Shown: positions 1 through 13,699 of the stretch, in pieces | How positions within the stretch are numbered: position 1 is the first letter of the stretch | How the letters are laid out: each line of letters opens with the position of its first letter | Assembly: GCF_029633865.1 (NCBI RefSeq) | Contig: NC_079224.1 | Coordinates: forward strand, 17,902,126-17,966,125 | Direction of reading: 5' to 3' | Source of the DNA: Lampris incognitus | Lineage: Eukaryota; Chordata; Actinopteri; Lampriformes; Lampridae | DNA: 64,000 nucleotides | Program-made: the position numbers and the translations under genes | The notes under the pieces: model-generated | Databases searched by the model: none | Told to the model about the DNA's origin: nothing | What the model saw: the letters and a program-made list of their open reading frames with translations, nothing else

Positions 1-339
1 GCAACAACCACTTTACACAGGTGAAGCTGAATATTTGTCAGAACCACCTATGATCATGGTCAAACACGGAAATTCATAGTGTTATAACGTCATATGAAAC
101 TATGCTCTGTATACTATAGAATATGTTCTTTGATTTTTTTCTCACTATCATAGTCACATTTTGTACAGCTCCCTTTTAAATGTTCCGCTGGCCGACCTTT
201 AAACTTGATCTCTGCAAAACTCCCTGTTACTGCAACGCATGGAAATGGTGACATCTGTTTGGTAATCCAGTCGGCTGTGAAAGAGAAGTAAAACATGGAC
301 AGAGGAGTGTTGCAGAGGTGTCCCCCCCGGCTGCGCGGA
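1..339 (-). other. c1ql3 3' UTR region
   Basis: Sequence downstream of the c1ql3 stop codon (340-342). No AATAAA signal is visible on the minus strand before the window edge, so the transcript end may lie outside. No other gene seen. Confidence 0.5.
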
Positions 340-1654
<1,315 letters not shown>

Positions 1655-1799
1655 TCATACATGAAAATAAGCGCTGGTAACTTTTACGCGCCACGACATC
1701 CGTTCACTTTGGTGTTCATCCCTTGGCGCGCGCACGCGTGTACATGTGCAGTAAAAAGAAGAATCGCGAAAAGAAAAGTTTTGTTTTGAAGTATTTAAA

Positions 1800-2840
1800 A
1801 TAATCTTTCATCCGCGCTACGGAGTCTCGCAGATGGAAACGTCTCCGTCCACCGGGGTGCCACAAGAGAATGTACTGGAATTTAAAAGGCAACCTGCTCT
1901 TCGATCATATCTGGAGACAGGAGTGGGAGGGAGGGCGAGGGGGGGGGGCACACTGATTGATTGGAAAACAAACCATTCATTGCTTCAATCAAAAGACCGA
2001 AAGTTGAAAATTTTAGAAAGGGGAAGGAGTACAACGCGGCGGATTGAAAAACAGCACAATCCATCATGTAATATACACATAACATGTTTTTGTATATGTG
2101 TTGTATGCTTTTAGAAAACCCATTTCCTTCAGAGAATAATTTAATAATTTAATGGCGCACAATTTGGAATAAATACTTGCCCCCCAAAAATGCATGAGAA
2201 TGGTCTCTAGCATAATGAGGTAAATGAAGGGTGTACTACTACTTTGGTACCTGGTCACACCTCAGCAGCCTCCACTTGTCCAATTAATCATCTGGAGAAA
2301 ATCTATTAAGCCATTGAGAGGAAAAAGGGTCTATACAGGACTTCAGCAAAGGAGGGTGTTTTCATGCGAACGTGCTGAATGCTAAGACATCTACACTGAA
2401 AACAGAGAGAGAGAGAGAGAGACAGAGAGAGGGGGGGGGGATTTGCAGTGCTAACTGTTCGTCACATATCATTGTTGCACCACTAATGGTTGCCACTATA
2501 TTTTCTCTTGTTATTATTGTTGAAACAGAGATGAAATTAAAATTCTCACAAGGGAATTTGGAGTAAAAAAACAAAGATTTGCCACTCAGGTCCTTCACTA
2601 AGTCCTGTCCTCATGATAAACACTGAAGAGAATGCACAAGAGCTCTTTTAAGGTTTGAGTGATGAGGGGCTAACCCTTGCGGTCAAGGACAGATGATGCT
2701 GTGATCACGTAGTCACTATTCAGAGCATGTCACTGCACTTGATGGCTCCTTACTGCCATGTAAGGGTAGGATGAACAGGAAGGATCAAGACAGATACCTT
2801 TGCTTGTTTGGAGAGAGGGGGGGGATTGTTGTATGAACGA
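1800..2840. other. Intergenic stretch without a recognised gene
   Basis: Lies upstream of c1ql3. Contains a GA microsatellite with a G run (about 2405-2441) and short unlinked frames only. No coding signature recognised. Confidence 0.5.
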
Positions 2841-2841
2841 G

Positions 2842-5700
2842 TTTCTTATTCTTTTGGCTGCTCCTGTTAGGGGTCGCCACAGTTGATCATCCGTTTCCAT
2901 CTCTTCCTGTCTTCTGCATCTTCCTCTGTCACACCAACCACCTGCATGTCCTCCCTCACCACATCCATACACCTCCTCTTTGTCCGTCCTCTTTTCCTCT
3001 TCCCTGACAGCTCCATATTCAGCATCCTTCTCCCAATATACCCAGCATCTCTCCTCCATACATGTCCAAACCATCTCAATCCTGCCTCTCTTGCTTTGTC
3101 TTCAAACTGTCCAACCTGAGCTGTCCCTCTATTATACTCATTCCTAATCTTGTCCATCTTCGTCACTCCCAATGAAGAGCTTAGCATCTTCAACTCTGCC
3201 ACCTCCAGCTCTACCTCCTGTCTTTTGGTCAGTGCCACCATCACCAAACCATATAACATAGCTGGTCTCACTACCATCTTGTAAACCTTCCCTTTAACTC
3301 TTGCTGGTACCCTTCTGTTGTATATCACTCCTGCCACTCTTCTCCACCCACTCCACCCTGCCTGCACTCTCTTCTTCACCTCTCTTCTGCACTCCCCATT
3401 ACACTGAACAGTTGACTCCAAGTATTTAAACTCATCCACCTTCGCCACCTCTACTTCTTGCATCCTGACCATTCCACTGTCCTCCCTCTCATTCACGCAT
3501 AGGTATTCCATCTTGCTCCTGCTGACTTTAACTCCTCTTCTCTCCAGTGCATACCTCCACCTCTCCAGGCTCTCCTCAACCTGCACCCTACTCTTGCTAC
3601 AGATCACAATGTCATCCACAAACATCATAGTCCACGAAGACTCCTGCCTGATCTTGCCCGTCAACCTGTCCATCACCATTGCAAACAAGAAAGGGTTCAG
3701 AGCCGATCCTTGATGTAATCCCACCTCCACCTTGAACCCATCTGTCATTCCTACCACACACCTCACCATTGTCACACTTCCCTCATACATATCCTGCACC
3801 ATGCTGACATACTTCTCTTCCACTCCCGACTTCCTCATACAATACCACACCTCTTCTCTCGGCGCCCTGTCGTATGCTTTCTCTAAATCCACAAAGACAC
3901 AATGTAACTCCTTCTGACCTTCTCTATACTTCTCCATCAACATTCTCAAAGCAAACATAGCATCTGTGGTGCTCTTTCGTGGCATGAAACCATACTGCTG
4001 CTCACTAATCGTCACCTCTCCTCTTAACCTAGCTTCCACTACTCTTCCCCATATCTTCGTGCTGTGGCTGATAAACTTTATACCTCTGCAGTTGCTACAG
4101 TTCTGCACATCACTCTTATTCTTGAAAATCGGTACCAGTATCCTTCTTCTCCACTCCTCAGGCATCCTCTCACTTTCCAAGATTGTGTTAAACAATCTGG
4201 TTAAAAACGCCACTGCCATCTCTTCTAAACACCTCTGTGCCTCCACAGGTATGTTATCTGGACGAACCGCGTTTCCATTCTTCATAGCTGCCCTCACTTC
4301 ATCCTTGCTAATACCCTGTACTTCCTGACTCACTATCCCCACATCAACCAACCTTCTCCCTCTCTCTCTCTCTCTCTCTCTCGTCTCTCTCTCTCTCTCT
4401 CTCGCTCATTTCCTTCATTCATCAGTCCCTCAAAGGACTCCTTCCACCATCTCAACCCACTCTCCTCGCTTGTTAGCAAATTTCCATCTCTATCCTTCAT
4501 CGCCCTAACCTGCTGCACATCCTTCACAGCTCGCTCCCTCTGTCTAGCCAATCGATACAAGTCCTTTTCTCTTTCCTTTGTGTACAACCTCTCATACAAC
4601 TCACCATACGTCTTTTCCTTTGCCTTCGCCACCTCTTCTCTTTGCCTTGCGCCACATCTTCTTGTACTCTACTTTCTTTATCTCTCTGTCTATTCCACTT
4701 CTTCTTAGCCAAGCTCTTCTGTCGTATAATTTCCAGTAATTCGTCATTCCATCACTAAATTTCCTTGTCCTCCTTCCTCTGTCCAGATGACACACCAAGT
4801 ACCTTCCTAGCCATTTCCCTCTCTATTTCTGCAGTGGTTTCCTATCCATCTGGCAACTCTTCACCACCACCCAGTGTCTGTCTTAACTCCACACAACAGC
4901 CTTCCTTCTTCAACTTCCACCATTTGATCCTTGGCTCTGCCTTCACTCTCGTCCTCTTCTTGAACTCCAATGCTGCCTAGCTATGTTCTCCCCTGTCACC
5001 ACCTTGCAGTCTCCAATCTCTTTCAGATTGCACCTCCTGCATAAGATATAGTCCACCCTGTGTTCCACGCTCTTCTTGAAATACATGTTCACCACAGCAT
5101 TTCCAACCTTTTTGCAAAATCCACCATCTATTCTTCCATGTTCCTCTCTTTGACACCATACCTACCCATCACCTCCTCATCATATCCATTCAATCACCTG
5201 TCTCTCCACCACTTAATCCAACTCGCTCCAGAATTATTCTTCCTCTTCCATCTCACACCCAACTTTTGTGGAATATGTGGTGACAACATTCATCATCACA
5301 CCTCCAATTTTCAGCTTCATACTCATCACTGTCTGACACTCTCTTCACCTCCAACACACTCTTGACATACTGTTCCTTCAGGATTACCCCTATCCCATTT
5401 CTCCTCCCATTCGCACCATGGTAAAAGAGTTTGAACCCACCCCCAATGCTCCTGTGCTTACTCCCCTTCCACCTGGTCTCTTGCACACACAGTGTATCTA
5501 CCTTCCTTCTCTTCATCATATCAGCTAACTCTCTACCTTTACCAGTCATAATGTCAATATTCAAAGTTCTCTCACCTCCACACTCCTACCCTTCCTCTTC
5601 TCCCTCTGCCTCTGGACATGCCTTCCCCCTCTGCTTCTCCTTCATCCAAAAGTAGCATAGTTTCCACTGACACCCTGCTGGCCAACAGTACCATTGGCGG
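2842..5700 (-). mobile_element. RTE-clade LINE, nearly full length, broken
   Basis: The minus strand reads as an apurinic-type endonuclease N-terminus (5253-5564: GKGRELADMM, DTLCVQETRWKG), linker frames (4333-4632) and a 494-residue reverse transcriptase frame (2867-4351). RT motif A is LHCVFVDLEKAYDRAP, motif B HQGSALNPFLF, motif C MMFVDDIVICS. The C-terminal domain has WFGHVWRRDAGY, as in RTE/BovB-type elements. The 3' end at about 2842-2890 is the typical tail with GGGGTCGCCACAG on the plus strand. The frames are not continuous: a CT/GA microsatellite at about 4353-4409 lies at the join between linker and RT frames, and the endonuclease is split over several frames. The long RT frame suggests a fairly young insertion. 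Clade assignment is from motif memory, not a search. Confidence 0.85.
2867..4351 (-). pseudogene. RTE LINE reverse transcriptase open frame (494 residues)
   Basis: Continuous frame with RT motifs 1-7 and the C-terminal part (MVVRPAMLYG, WFGHVWRRDAG, KRWKRMI). Both motif C aspartates (FVDD) and the motif A aspartate are present. The N-terminal part, with the endonuclease, is in other frames, so the element as a whole is not coding-competent. Belongs to the LINE at 2842-5700, not to a host gene. Confidence 0.85.
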
Positions 5701-5799
5701 TCGTTGGTAACCAATTAGGTCTTAGGTCTACTGTACTCTTAGATCTACTCTTAGGTTAGGCCTAACACGTCAGGCCAGGATTCCACAGTCTACACCCGT

Positions 5800-6200
5800 C
5801 TACAGGCAGGTGGCCACTCTTTTAACGATGAGGATGTGCACATCCTTGATAGGGAGAAATGCTGGTTTGAACGGGGAGTCAAAGAGGCCACCTATGTGAA
5901 GAGGGAATGATCATCCCTGAACCGCGGGGGGGGGGGGGGGGGGGGCTAAGAGCACATCTGTCGCCGCCATCTTACAATGCTGTGCTTGCAACTATTCCCC
6001 AATCCTCTGTGAATAGTACACATGGCCATTGAAACTCTAGTTGGTGGTCACGCCTATTTGCATATGAACCTGATCATTGGTTTCGGTCATCATGCCACTG
6101 TATTGTTTACAAGGGTGGGGATACCTGCAATCAGTTGAGACCGAAACGTTTCTCCCAATAAACGTTGTGTCCAGATGAACTGATTCAACTTTCTGTGACT
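5800..6200 (+). mobile_element. 3' end of a Penelope-like retroelement, broken
   Basis: The plus strand translates to the conserved C-terminus of fish Penelope-like (GIY-YIG) proteins: HILDRE, WFERGVKEA, YVKRE, SLNRGGG and LSPPSYNAVL, ending about 6033. It continues into a 3' UTR with the GAAACGTTTCTCCCAATAAA segment near 6143 that I remember as common to such repeats in fish genomes. A run of about 20 G (5927-5946) lies inside the glycine stretch. The copy is 5' truncated, abuts the RTE LINE, and is broken. Confidence 0.6.
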
Positions 6201-6856
6201 TCTCCATATGTTATGACTGTATGATATATCTTATTGGCTGTGTTATTAATCTTTATCAAGGGTGCAGTTTACTCTGCACTTAACGTGGGGTAAAAAAAAA
6301 CCAAACAAACACTGGCAACCAAAACACACTTTTTTGCACCTTGTAAAAATGTATGTAGCTCAACTATTGGGTGTAATCTAGAATCACTAAATACTGTCTT
6401 TGATAAGACAGCCATGGCGAAAAGTAAAGGAAAAGTGTCGTCGATACTTCACACCATCTTCTGCACAATATATTGATGAATCATAGGGGCTCTTTCAGTT
6501 GGATTTGCTCTTCTCAAACTGTCCACTGAGAGTTTCAAATGGTAATTTCTTCCTAGTGTGGTGTGGCGATATAGTGAATGATATTGACGGTTGTATACCT
6601 GGCCTGTCTGTGTAATCTGAGCCCAAGGGGAGGAAGTAGACGTACTTGGACATGGGTTTTATATACTACTTTTTGATCTGTATTGGTGTTGTCTGTACTT
6701 GTTACTGTATTGTTTGTACTGTGTTGTATGTTGCTAGTAATGGTGTCTGTGTTGGAGTAATTTCAGTTTTGGGATTATTTAGGTACAATGAACACTACAA
6801 ACACTGCTAATACTACTACTTTCCTGTGGAATGAGTCTTAAATGAGAAATCGAAAA

Positions 6857-7043
6857 GATGGGGCGCCCCAGTGGCTCACCTGTTAGAGCGCGGGCCACAT
6901 AAGGCTGAGTCCTTATCGCAGCGACCTGGGTTCGAATCCGGCCCGGGCCCTTTGCTGCATGTCGTCCCCCCTGCCTTTCCTGTCACTCTCTCTCCTATCA
7001 CTATAAAAATAAAGGTGGAAAATGCCAAAAAAATAAAAAATAT
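6857..7043 (+). mobile_element. tRNA-derived SINE
   Basis: Begins GGCGCCCCAGTGGCTCACC with an A-box-like TGGCTCACCTGTTAGAG and a B box GGGTTCGAATCC (about 6929-6940). It is followed by a short pyrimidine-rich body and an A-rich tail (AAAAAAATAAAAAATA). The head derives from a tRNA. No flanking duplication is obvious. Confidence 0.75.
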
Positions 7044-7406
7044 AACGCCAAGCTTATTATGTGTCAATACATACACACTATCTGTGTATGCGTGCACACA
7101 CACATGCACACACACACACTGGCCCAAACAGCATGGCATTCTGTGCTGATGGTGGTGAGTCATTGAGCACTTGGTGCCGGTCAGGCTTTTCCCTCAAGTT
7201 GGCTTGGCTCTCAGTGACTAACATGAACTGGACTGGTCTGGTGCCAAAATGGACAATGTCAAAATACAGCAGAACCGAGGGACTAAAAGTGCCAGATCTT
7301 ATCAGCAGCTTTTCACACTGATAGAATCAGAGTTTCTTCTTTTTAATTTTTTTCCCTTTTTGTTTGGATTGGAGGCAAAGCATCCACTGAAGCATCTTCT
7401 TCTTTA

Positions 7407-7528
7407 GGCATGTTTTTGGGCAGCGCCCCCCCCCCCACCATCCACCCTGCCGTCCACAAGGACTTAGCCACCCCGCTCACCTTTGAAGGATACTGGAAGA
7501 TTTTGTCGGCCGAGAGTGACCTGACAGT
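7407..7528 (+). other. Exon-like orphan stretch of unknown identity
   Basis: A strong pyrimidine tract and TTTAG precede a frame MFLGSAPPPTIHPAVHKD..., continuing with PLTFEGYWKILSAES, open until a possible donor GTTTGT at 7529. It reads like real protein, but I do not recognise it and no second exon is seen. It could be a decayed gene fragment, part of an unlisted transposon, or chance. Confidence 0.2.
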
Positions 7529-8003
7529 TTGTTTTTGAGTTTTGGCTTTGGCGTTCATTTGCAATCAGTCAACGAGCATCCTGGGGGAGGCTGATGATTT
7601 TGACAACCGGAAGAGTAGGTATTCAAAGGGCATGAATAAAACATACGGCAAAACTGACTAGACACCAGATGCTTCTCAGTATTCTAATGAAATGAAAGGT
7701 GTGTTGTCAATTCACAAAGTAAACCCACCGTCTATAAAAGTTGGCACAATATTACATATGTATGACATTTCCATAACCTGACCTGGGTAGCTAAACGCCT
7801 TTCAGATGTGGTTATGACACTCAAACCTGAGACAGCTTTGTCAGGAGACCTGCCAGGAGAATGGAAGAGAATAGAATGAACCTTCTCCATATAATATTCA
7901 ATAATATTATACTCTTCCTTTCCTATTTTTTATTTCCTGCTACATAATATTTTATCATCTTTTACATTAATGTCACTTTTTTCCTCCTCCTTCTTCTATT
8001 ATC

Positions 8004-8626
8004 ATTGGTAGTAGTAGTAGTATATATAGTAGTAGTAGTGTTAGTAGTAACAGTAGTAATTATAATAGTATAGTAACAGTGGTAGTAACTGTAGTGTATT
8101 AGTAATAATAGTAGCAGTAGTAGTGATAGTGGGTACTATAGTAACAGTGGTACTAGTTGTTGTAGTAAAAGTAGTAGTTGTTGTAATGATAGTAGGATAG
8201 TAACAGTGGTAGTAATTGTAGTTGTATCAGTATTAGTAGTAATAGTAGAACTAGCGATAGTAAGTATAGTAGCAGTGGTGGTAGTTGTGGTAATAATAGT
8301 AGTATTCTATCAGTAATAGTAGTAGTATTAGTAGTAGTAGTAGTAGAGGTAGTAATGATAGTTGTATACTAATAGCGGTAGTAGTAGCAGTAGTAGTAGC
8401 ATAGCAGTAGCAGTAGTTTTAGCAGTAGTAGAAGTAGAAGTAGTAATGACAGTAGTATACTAACAGTAGTAGTGGTAGTAGTAGTAGTAATGGTAGTAGT
8501 ATACTAACTGTGGAGGTAGCAGTAGTAGTAGTAGCAGTAGTAGTAGTAGTAGCAGCACTGTTAGTAGCAGCAGCAGCCGCAGTAGTAGTAGTAGTAGTAG
8601 TAATAATAGTAGTACACTAACAGTGC

Positions 8627-8659
<33 letters not shown>

Positions 8660-8665
8660 CAGAAA
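8004..8665 (+). repeat. Compound trinucleotide satellite (AGT/GTA)n
   Basis: About 660 bp of imperfect AGT repeats with variants (ATA, GCA, GGT). The long low-complexity frames crossing it (poly-Leu and poly-Thr) are artefacts of the repeat. Confidence 0.95.
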
Positions 8666-8693
8666 TGGTTGTGTTCAGGATCCTGTCATATCT

Positions 8694-8800
8694 AACCAGA
8701 AAATATAGGGGGCAACATGACTGCTGGGGTAGGCTCCAGCATCCCCATGACCCTGAGAGCAGGATAAGCAGTTTGGATAATGGATAGATGGATGGATGCC
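8694..8800 (+). mobile_element. V-SINE 3' tail fragment
   Basis: Contains GGGGTAGGCTCCAGCATCCC, GACCCTGAGAGCAGGATAAG and an ATGG/ATGGATAG tail. It abuts the trinucleotide satellite. Confidence 0.7.
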
Positions 8801-9247
8801 CATTGACAACCATGTGACTGCAACTTATTCAAAGCTTGAACATGACATGTCATGGCATTTATGACTTTTCAACAATTGGTATGTGTGCTAAGCAGCAAGT
8901 GTGATAAGTTGCATGTTCCACGGTGCTGTTCACACATTCTGCTCTTTCAGAATTCTGAAAGTCGTTTTCTGTGTTGTTGTTGTTGCTCTATTTTTTTTCC
9001 TCTTCCATAGAAAAAGCCAGTGAGAAATCTGGGCTCAGCGGTTCAGCCCAGTAGGGGAGTAACAGAATGTGTTACCACACCACCTACTCAAAGCGTGTCC
9101 TGTGTTTAAGATACCGACACAATCAATCTAACACTTACAATAGAACTTCAACTGCAGCGGATATTGAGGTATGTTTCAAGTCAGGCAAACAAATTAGAGG
9201 AATGTGAACCCCAGTAAATAAAAATAAAAAAATCCTTGGAAGATCAC

Positions 9248-10533
9248 AGGGGTAGGAATCTTTCAGAATCTCATGATTCAATTCGGTTTTCGATTCGATT
9301 CAAAATCAATTTTCGATGCCAAAGAGGATTCCCGATTCCAAATCTGGCACACAGGGGTAGTACTTTCAGGATCTACTCCAGAAAGGCGGCGTGGCAAATT
9401 ATGGCATACAAGCAGACTAAAGTGTGTATAAGATTATGTCGTTTTTATATTTGGAAAAAGTTATATCAATTGATTGCAATAATGTGAAAACACAAGGCAA
9501 ACCTAACCTTTCTCAGTAAAAAAAAAAACAAAAAACAAAAAAACGACGCCAATGTATGTCGTACCCACGTTGGCTCACTTGTCTGGATCATAAATCTAAA
9601 GGCCTTCGACTACGCTGTAGGGGCGCAGATCTTTGGAAATGAAACAGGTGATGATCTAGTTTTTGCCCCCCGTTGATAACTGGCTGGGACTTTGGCAAAG
9701 TGATGCAGTGTGCGTTGGTTGTTTGTTAATGTTGCAGGAGGTCGTTGTTCCACTTCTTTAGACTCTGGGTGACGACGTATGAGGTGAGACATTTGTAGAG
9801 CTCCCGAAATACTTCACTTTCGTTTCGCAATTCTTGCATATTGAACGAGGCATGTCAAGCTCCTTCTTCCCCCGGGAGATTGTAAAATCCAAAATACGCC
9901 CCAAACGCTTGCCTTCAATGATGAAGGGACTGGCTGAATGTGTTGCTGCTCCATTTTTAGAAAGGCTACCAAAGCGCTAACGTTAGCAGCGACCGACTAC
10001 CCACTGTCGTGTTTCCGGAAGCCGGAACAGGTGCGCGGCAAGTCAACATTGCCGGTGTAAGGGATTGAGAAATTGCCTTCACTAAAAATTTAGAACAACC
10101 CCCCCTCCCCCATTTTTTGGATTAAATACAATGTGGGTTTACACAACCCAGTCAGTAGGTGGCGCTGCAGCACTTCTGGGGATCAGTACGAAAGAGAGCA
10201 ACGCTTCCTTAAACCAGACCGGAAATAAACTGGCGCGAACTTGAGTGACAACGTGTTTTCATCGTGCCTCTCTTTTTGATTCACAGATCCGCGGTGCTAT
10301 TTAGCCCGTGTATCATTTGCTGCCGCTCCGGATATCCCCTAGGTCTGGAGGCGGTAACACCAGCAGCAAGGAAGACTGAAAAAACGTTTTTAAAAATCGA
10401 CTTTGGGATGACTGCAGGGATAGGCTCCAGCATCCCCGCGACCCTGAGAGCAGGATAAGCGGTTGGATAATGGATGGATATTCAGAACCGTAGAAGATAA
10501 GAATCGCGATTCTTACATGAATCGATACCCCAA
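9248..10533 (-). mobile_element. hAT-like DNA transposon remnant with BED zinc-finger traces
   Basis: The minus strand around 9740-9900 reads CKNCETKVKYFG, then in another frame MSHLIRRHPES, giving the C-C...H-H pattern of a BED finger at the N-terminus of hAT transposases. At least one frameshift separates the halves. The outer ends are related: GGGGTAGGAATC at 9248 and, reversed, GGGGTATCGATTC at about 10533, with GATTCGATT-rich subterminal sequence typical of these elements. A V-SINE tail (10404-10478) is inserted near the right end. No clear 8-bp duplication was found, so the boundaries are uncertain. Confidence 0.45.
10404..10478 (+). mobile_element. V-SINE 3' tail fragment
   Basis: Carries the GGGATAGGCTCCAGCATCCC and GACCCTGAGAGCAGGATAAG blocks and an AATGGATGGAT end. 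It is nested in the hAT-like remnant. Confidence 0.7.
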
Positions 10534-11532
10534 CCCCCGCCCCCCCGCCACCCCTTGAAGATCAGGTACATGACCCATCCATGCATTTACATGCAGGTAG
10601 TATTCAGATGATAAAACACAGGGGTGAAAATCGACAGTAGCTCACTGTGTAAGTGCGTTAGTGCATTAGTGTTTTGTCCAGAATTATTGCAATTACAATA
10701 CTTAATTTCAAATAACAGCCAAAATGGATTTGATTACAGAAAAGCTACTTAATTTAACTTAAGATACAAACATTAGAGACTTCTTAAAAGGGCATACACT
10801 GCCATTACTGAGAAACTTGCCTTGTTTTCTAGAAAAACCCATAGATATTAAAAATCTATTACAGTTGGTTGTTAGTAACAGTCGACTTGCTTGGAGCTTG
10901 TTGCTGATACTCAAAATTAACAATTTTTTTTCTGATTTATAAGTGGAGCGCCACCTTGACATACATCCCTCAATCCACTGATACACTCCAGCTGTCACCT
11001 GCAAATCCAATCCAAATTCATATCCTTGGCCGCTTTGAACAAACATGAGGTTGCATGTTAAATTTGCAGCTTGCTGCTTTTGTGTGTAGAATGTACTTTC
11101 AAATATTCTGCGAAAAAAACAAGTCATGGGATGCTAAATTTTATTTTATTTTTTTAAACTGACAGTTGAAGATATGGTCAATACCACAAGACAGATGGGC
11201 AGTACAACTTCAGTAACACGAAACAAGCTATGGGAAACCATGTGACTGTCTCAAAGGGATATGAATTTAAAAAGCAGAGGTTTATGGCTGGGCGGTTGTC
11301 ATGAGGGATCCCAGCAAGCTGCAGAGGAGTGCCTCTCCATCTCATTCTCACTCTTCTTTTTTTTTCATTTCACAAATATGTGAACTCTGCTCTTCAAGAT
11401 TCAAGAAACTTTATTGCCACACAGCCAGGTTGGTGGTGTTTGTTTACAGTACAGTACAGCATGGTAGCTCCGTGTTAATGTAACCCAACTTCCCAACATA
11501 AATGTATCCAATGAAGAAGAAGAAGAACAAAG

Positions 11533-11792
11533 CCACTTTATTCTGTCATTGTACAAATTACAATGAAATTTGTTCTCTGCATTTAACCCATCCTATTCTA
11601 TAAGAACAGTGGGCAGCTGCAGCACCCAGGGACCAGCTCCAGTTATTCTTTCCATTACCTTGCCTAGGGGCACAGGCAGGAGTATGAACCCTAACATGTT
11701 CATCTTTTTGATGGTGGGAGGAAACCTACGCAGACACGGGGAGAGCACGCGAACTCCACACAGAAAGGACATATGGAATACACATAACAACA
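11533..11792 (-). mobile_element. V-SINE-like fragment with CTTTATT-type tail
   Basis: Shares the core GGCACAGGCAGGAGTAT and the CGCAGACACGGGGAGA block with the copies at 28484-28838 and 32690-32996. It ends in the tail read on the plus strand as GCCACTTTATTCTGTCATTG. The tRNA head is missing. Confidence 0.65.
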
Positions 11793-11829
11793 ACAGCATA
11801 GTCATTAAGGGGAACCAGGCTCATGGTTG

Positions 11830-13110
11830 GGGGGGGGTGGATTTGAGGGTCCTTATTGCAGTGGGGAACAAACTCTGAAACTAGTGTTTTTTGCACTGTT
11901 TGACCGGTATCGTCTTCCTGATAGCATGAGTTTAAAGAGTTAGTTGGCTGGGTGGGAGGTGTCGAGGATTTTACTAGCTCGGTTGGCTGTGTGGTTGGTG
12001 AAGAGGGAGTCCAGGGGGAAAAGGTCCCATCCTATGATTTTGGAGACCTTTTTCACCATTCATTGGAGCGTGGCTTTGGTGATGCTGACCGTGGTTCCGT
12101 ACCAGACTGTAAAGGAGGATGTGAGGATGCTTTGGATGATGGCAGTGTCAAACTGGACCAGTAGCTGTTTATTGACCCTTGTGCCTTTTTGATGATGAAG
12201 TTAGTGTTGATGTCACATTTTAAGTTATTGCTGATATGAGTGCTGAGGAATTTGAAGGAGTCTCGTGTTTATGGGTTGGTCAGCGATATGGATAGGTCCT
12301 TTGGCAGGCTTGATTTTTGTTCTGAAGTCAATGGCTATTACAATTGTTTTGGAGGTGTTGTTATTGCACCAACTCACTGCCCTGTCCACTACTTGCTGGT
12401 GGTATGGTGTCTTGTTGTTTCCCGAGATGAGGCCCACAATTGTGGTATTGTCTGCATAATTTAATACTTTTACTGAGCTGTTCAGAGAGGTGATCTGGTA
12501 CAGGGGGGAAAGCAGGGAGACAGGACACAGCCCTGGGGGACACCAGTGCTGAGGAACAGGGGGGCGAGATGTACGGCTGTTCACTTGACTCTTTGTGGTC
12601 TGTTGTTGAGGAAGTCCATGATCCAGTGGTTCATGACCAGGTTGATGTTCGTATCCTGTAGTTTGGAGACTAGTTTGGAGGGGATTATTGTGTTGAATGC
12701 TGAGCTGAAGTTGATACATAGGATGCATGCATAGGTGTGAGGGGTCTCCATATGTTATAATGTCTTACGGCGTACCAGACTGATGGCATCCTCTACTGAC
12801 CTGTTAGCACAGCAGGCAAATTGATAGGGGTCCAGCTGGGATGATATGGAGGATTTAAGGTAGTCGAGGATGAGGGTCTTGAATGATTTCATGGCTACAG
12901 ATGTAAGGACAACATGTCTGTAGTCATTGAGGCATGTTGTCTTGGGGGACTTGTGTACCGGCATGATGGTGGACTGTTTAAAGCACTGTGGCACTTTACG
13001 CTGGCAGAGGGATGTATTAAAGATGTCAGTAAATACAGGTGCCAGCTGGTCAGCACAGTAGCTGAGTACAGCAAGGGTACAACAAACATTAACTATTCTA
13101 GTTAAGTAAA
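11830..13110 (-). mobile_element. CR1/Rex1-like LINE, RT fragment
   Basis: Minus frames carry typical RT pieces: CFKQSTIMPVHKS, CLNDYRHVVLTSVAMKSF and LDPYQFACCANRSVEDAI (12755-12994), then VLNYADNTTIVGLISGN (about 12400-12470). This matches the order of CR1/Maui/Rex1-type non-LTR elements. The motif C position reads YADN rather than YADD, and the frames are broken. The 5' part is missing. Confidence 0.65.
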
Positions 13111-13462
13111 TGCCTGTCTACCAGTCCACTCTACACTGCCCGTCGTCTTTTCCCATCATACCCAGTAAGGAGTACACAATTTCTGAAGAAGAGCATGGGA
13201 AGTCTTGAGTATTTTATGTTTTACAATATAGAAAAGAAAGCAAGGGAGAGACAATACAGAAAACACCAGTGGGAAAGGATTTGAAGTCAGTGGGAGCACA
13301 CATGGTTTCTTAAGTAAAGGAGTTTAGGAAGATTATTTGTGCCCACTATTTTATATCTAATACATAAATACTCATCTGTGAACCCTGTCTCTGTTTCATG
13401 AAGTCAAACCAGTCCCACCATGCTCCCACTCCAGTTTTGCACCAGCAGGTTCAGTTCCCCAG

Positions 13463-13680
13463 GGGTGTCCAGGTAGCATAGCGGTCTATTCCGTTGCCTA
13501 CCAACAAGGGGATCACCGGTTCGAATCCCCGTGTTACCACCAGCTTGGTCGGGCATCCCTACAGACACGGTCTCTGCACCCCATAGTGCAGAGACCGGGA
13601 CGGCTCAGAAAATAGGGTAATTGGCCAAGTACAACTGGGGAGAAAAAGAAGGGAAAAAAGCCAAAAAAAGAAAAAAGAAA
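13463..13680 (+). mobile_element. tRNA-derived SINE (family A) with internal deletion
   Basis: Head GGTAGCATAGCGGTCTATTC and B box CCGGTTCGAATCCCC (about 13517-13531), then a direct jump to the tail GGGTAATTGGCCAAGTACAA...GGGGAGAAAAAG. The middle about 230 bp present in the copy at 23180-23630 is lacking. Confidence 0.75.
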
Positions 13681-13699
13681 GTTCAATTCCCCATGGGGA

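Noticed and set aside
8460-8813. Long Leu/Thr-rich frame on the minus strand
   Set aside because: Translation of a trinucleotide satellite, not a gene.
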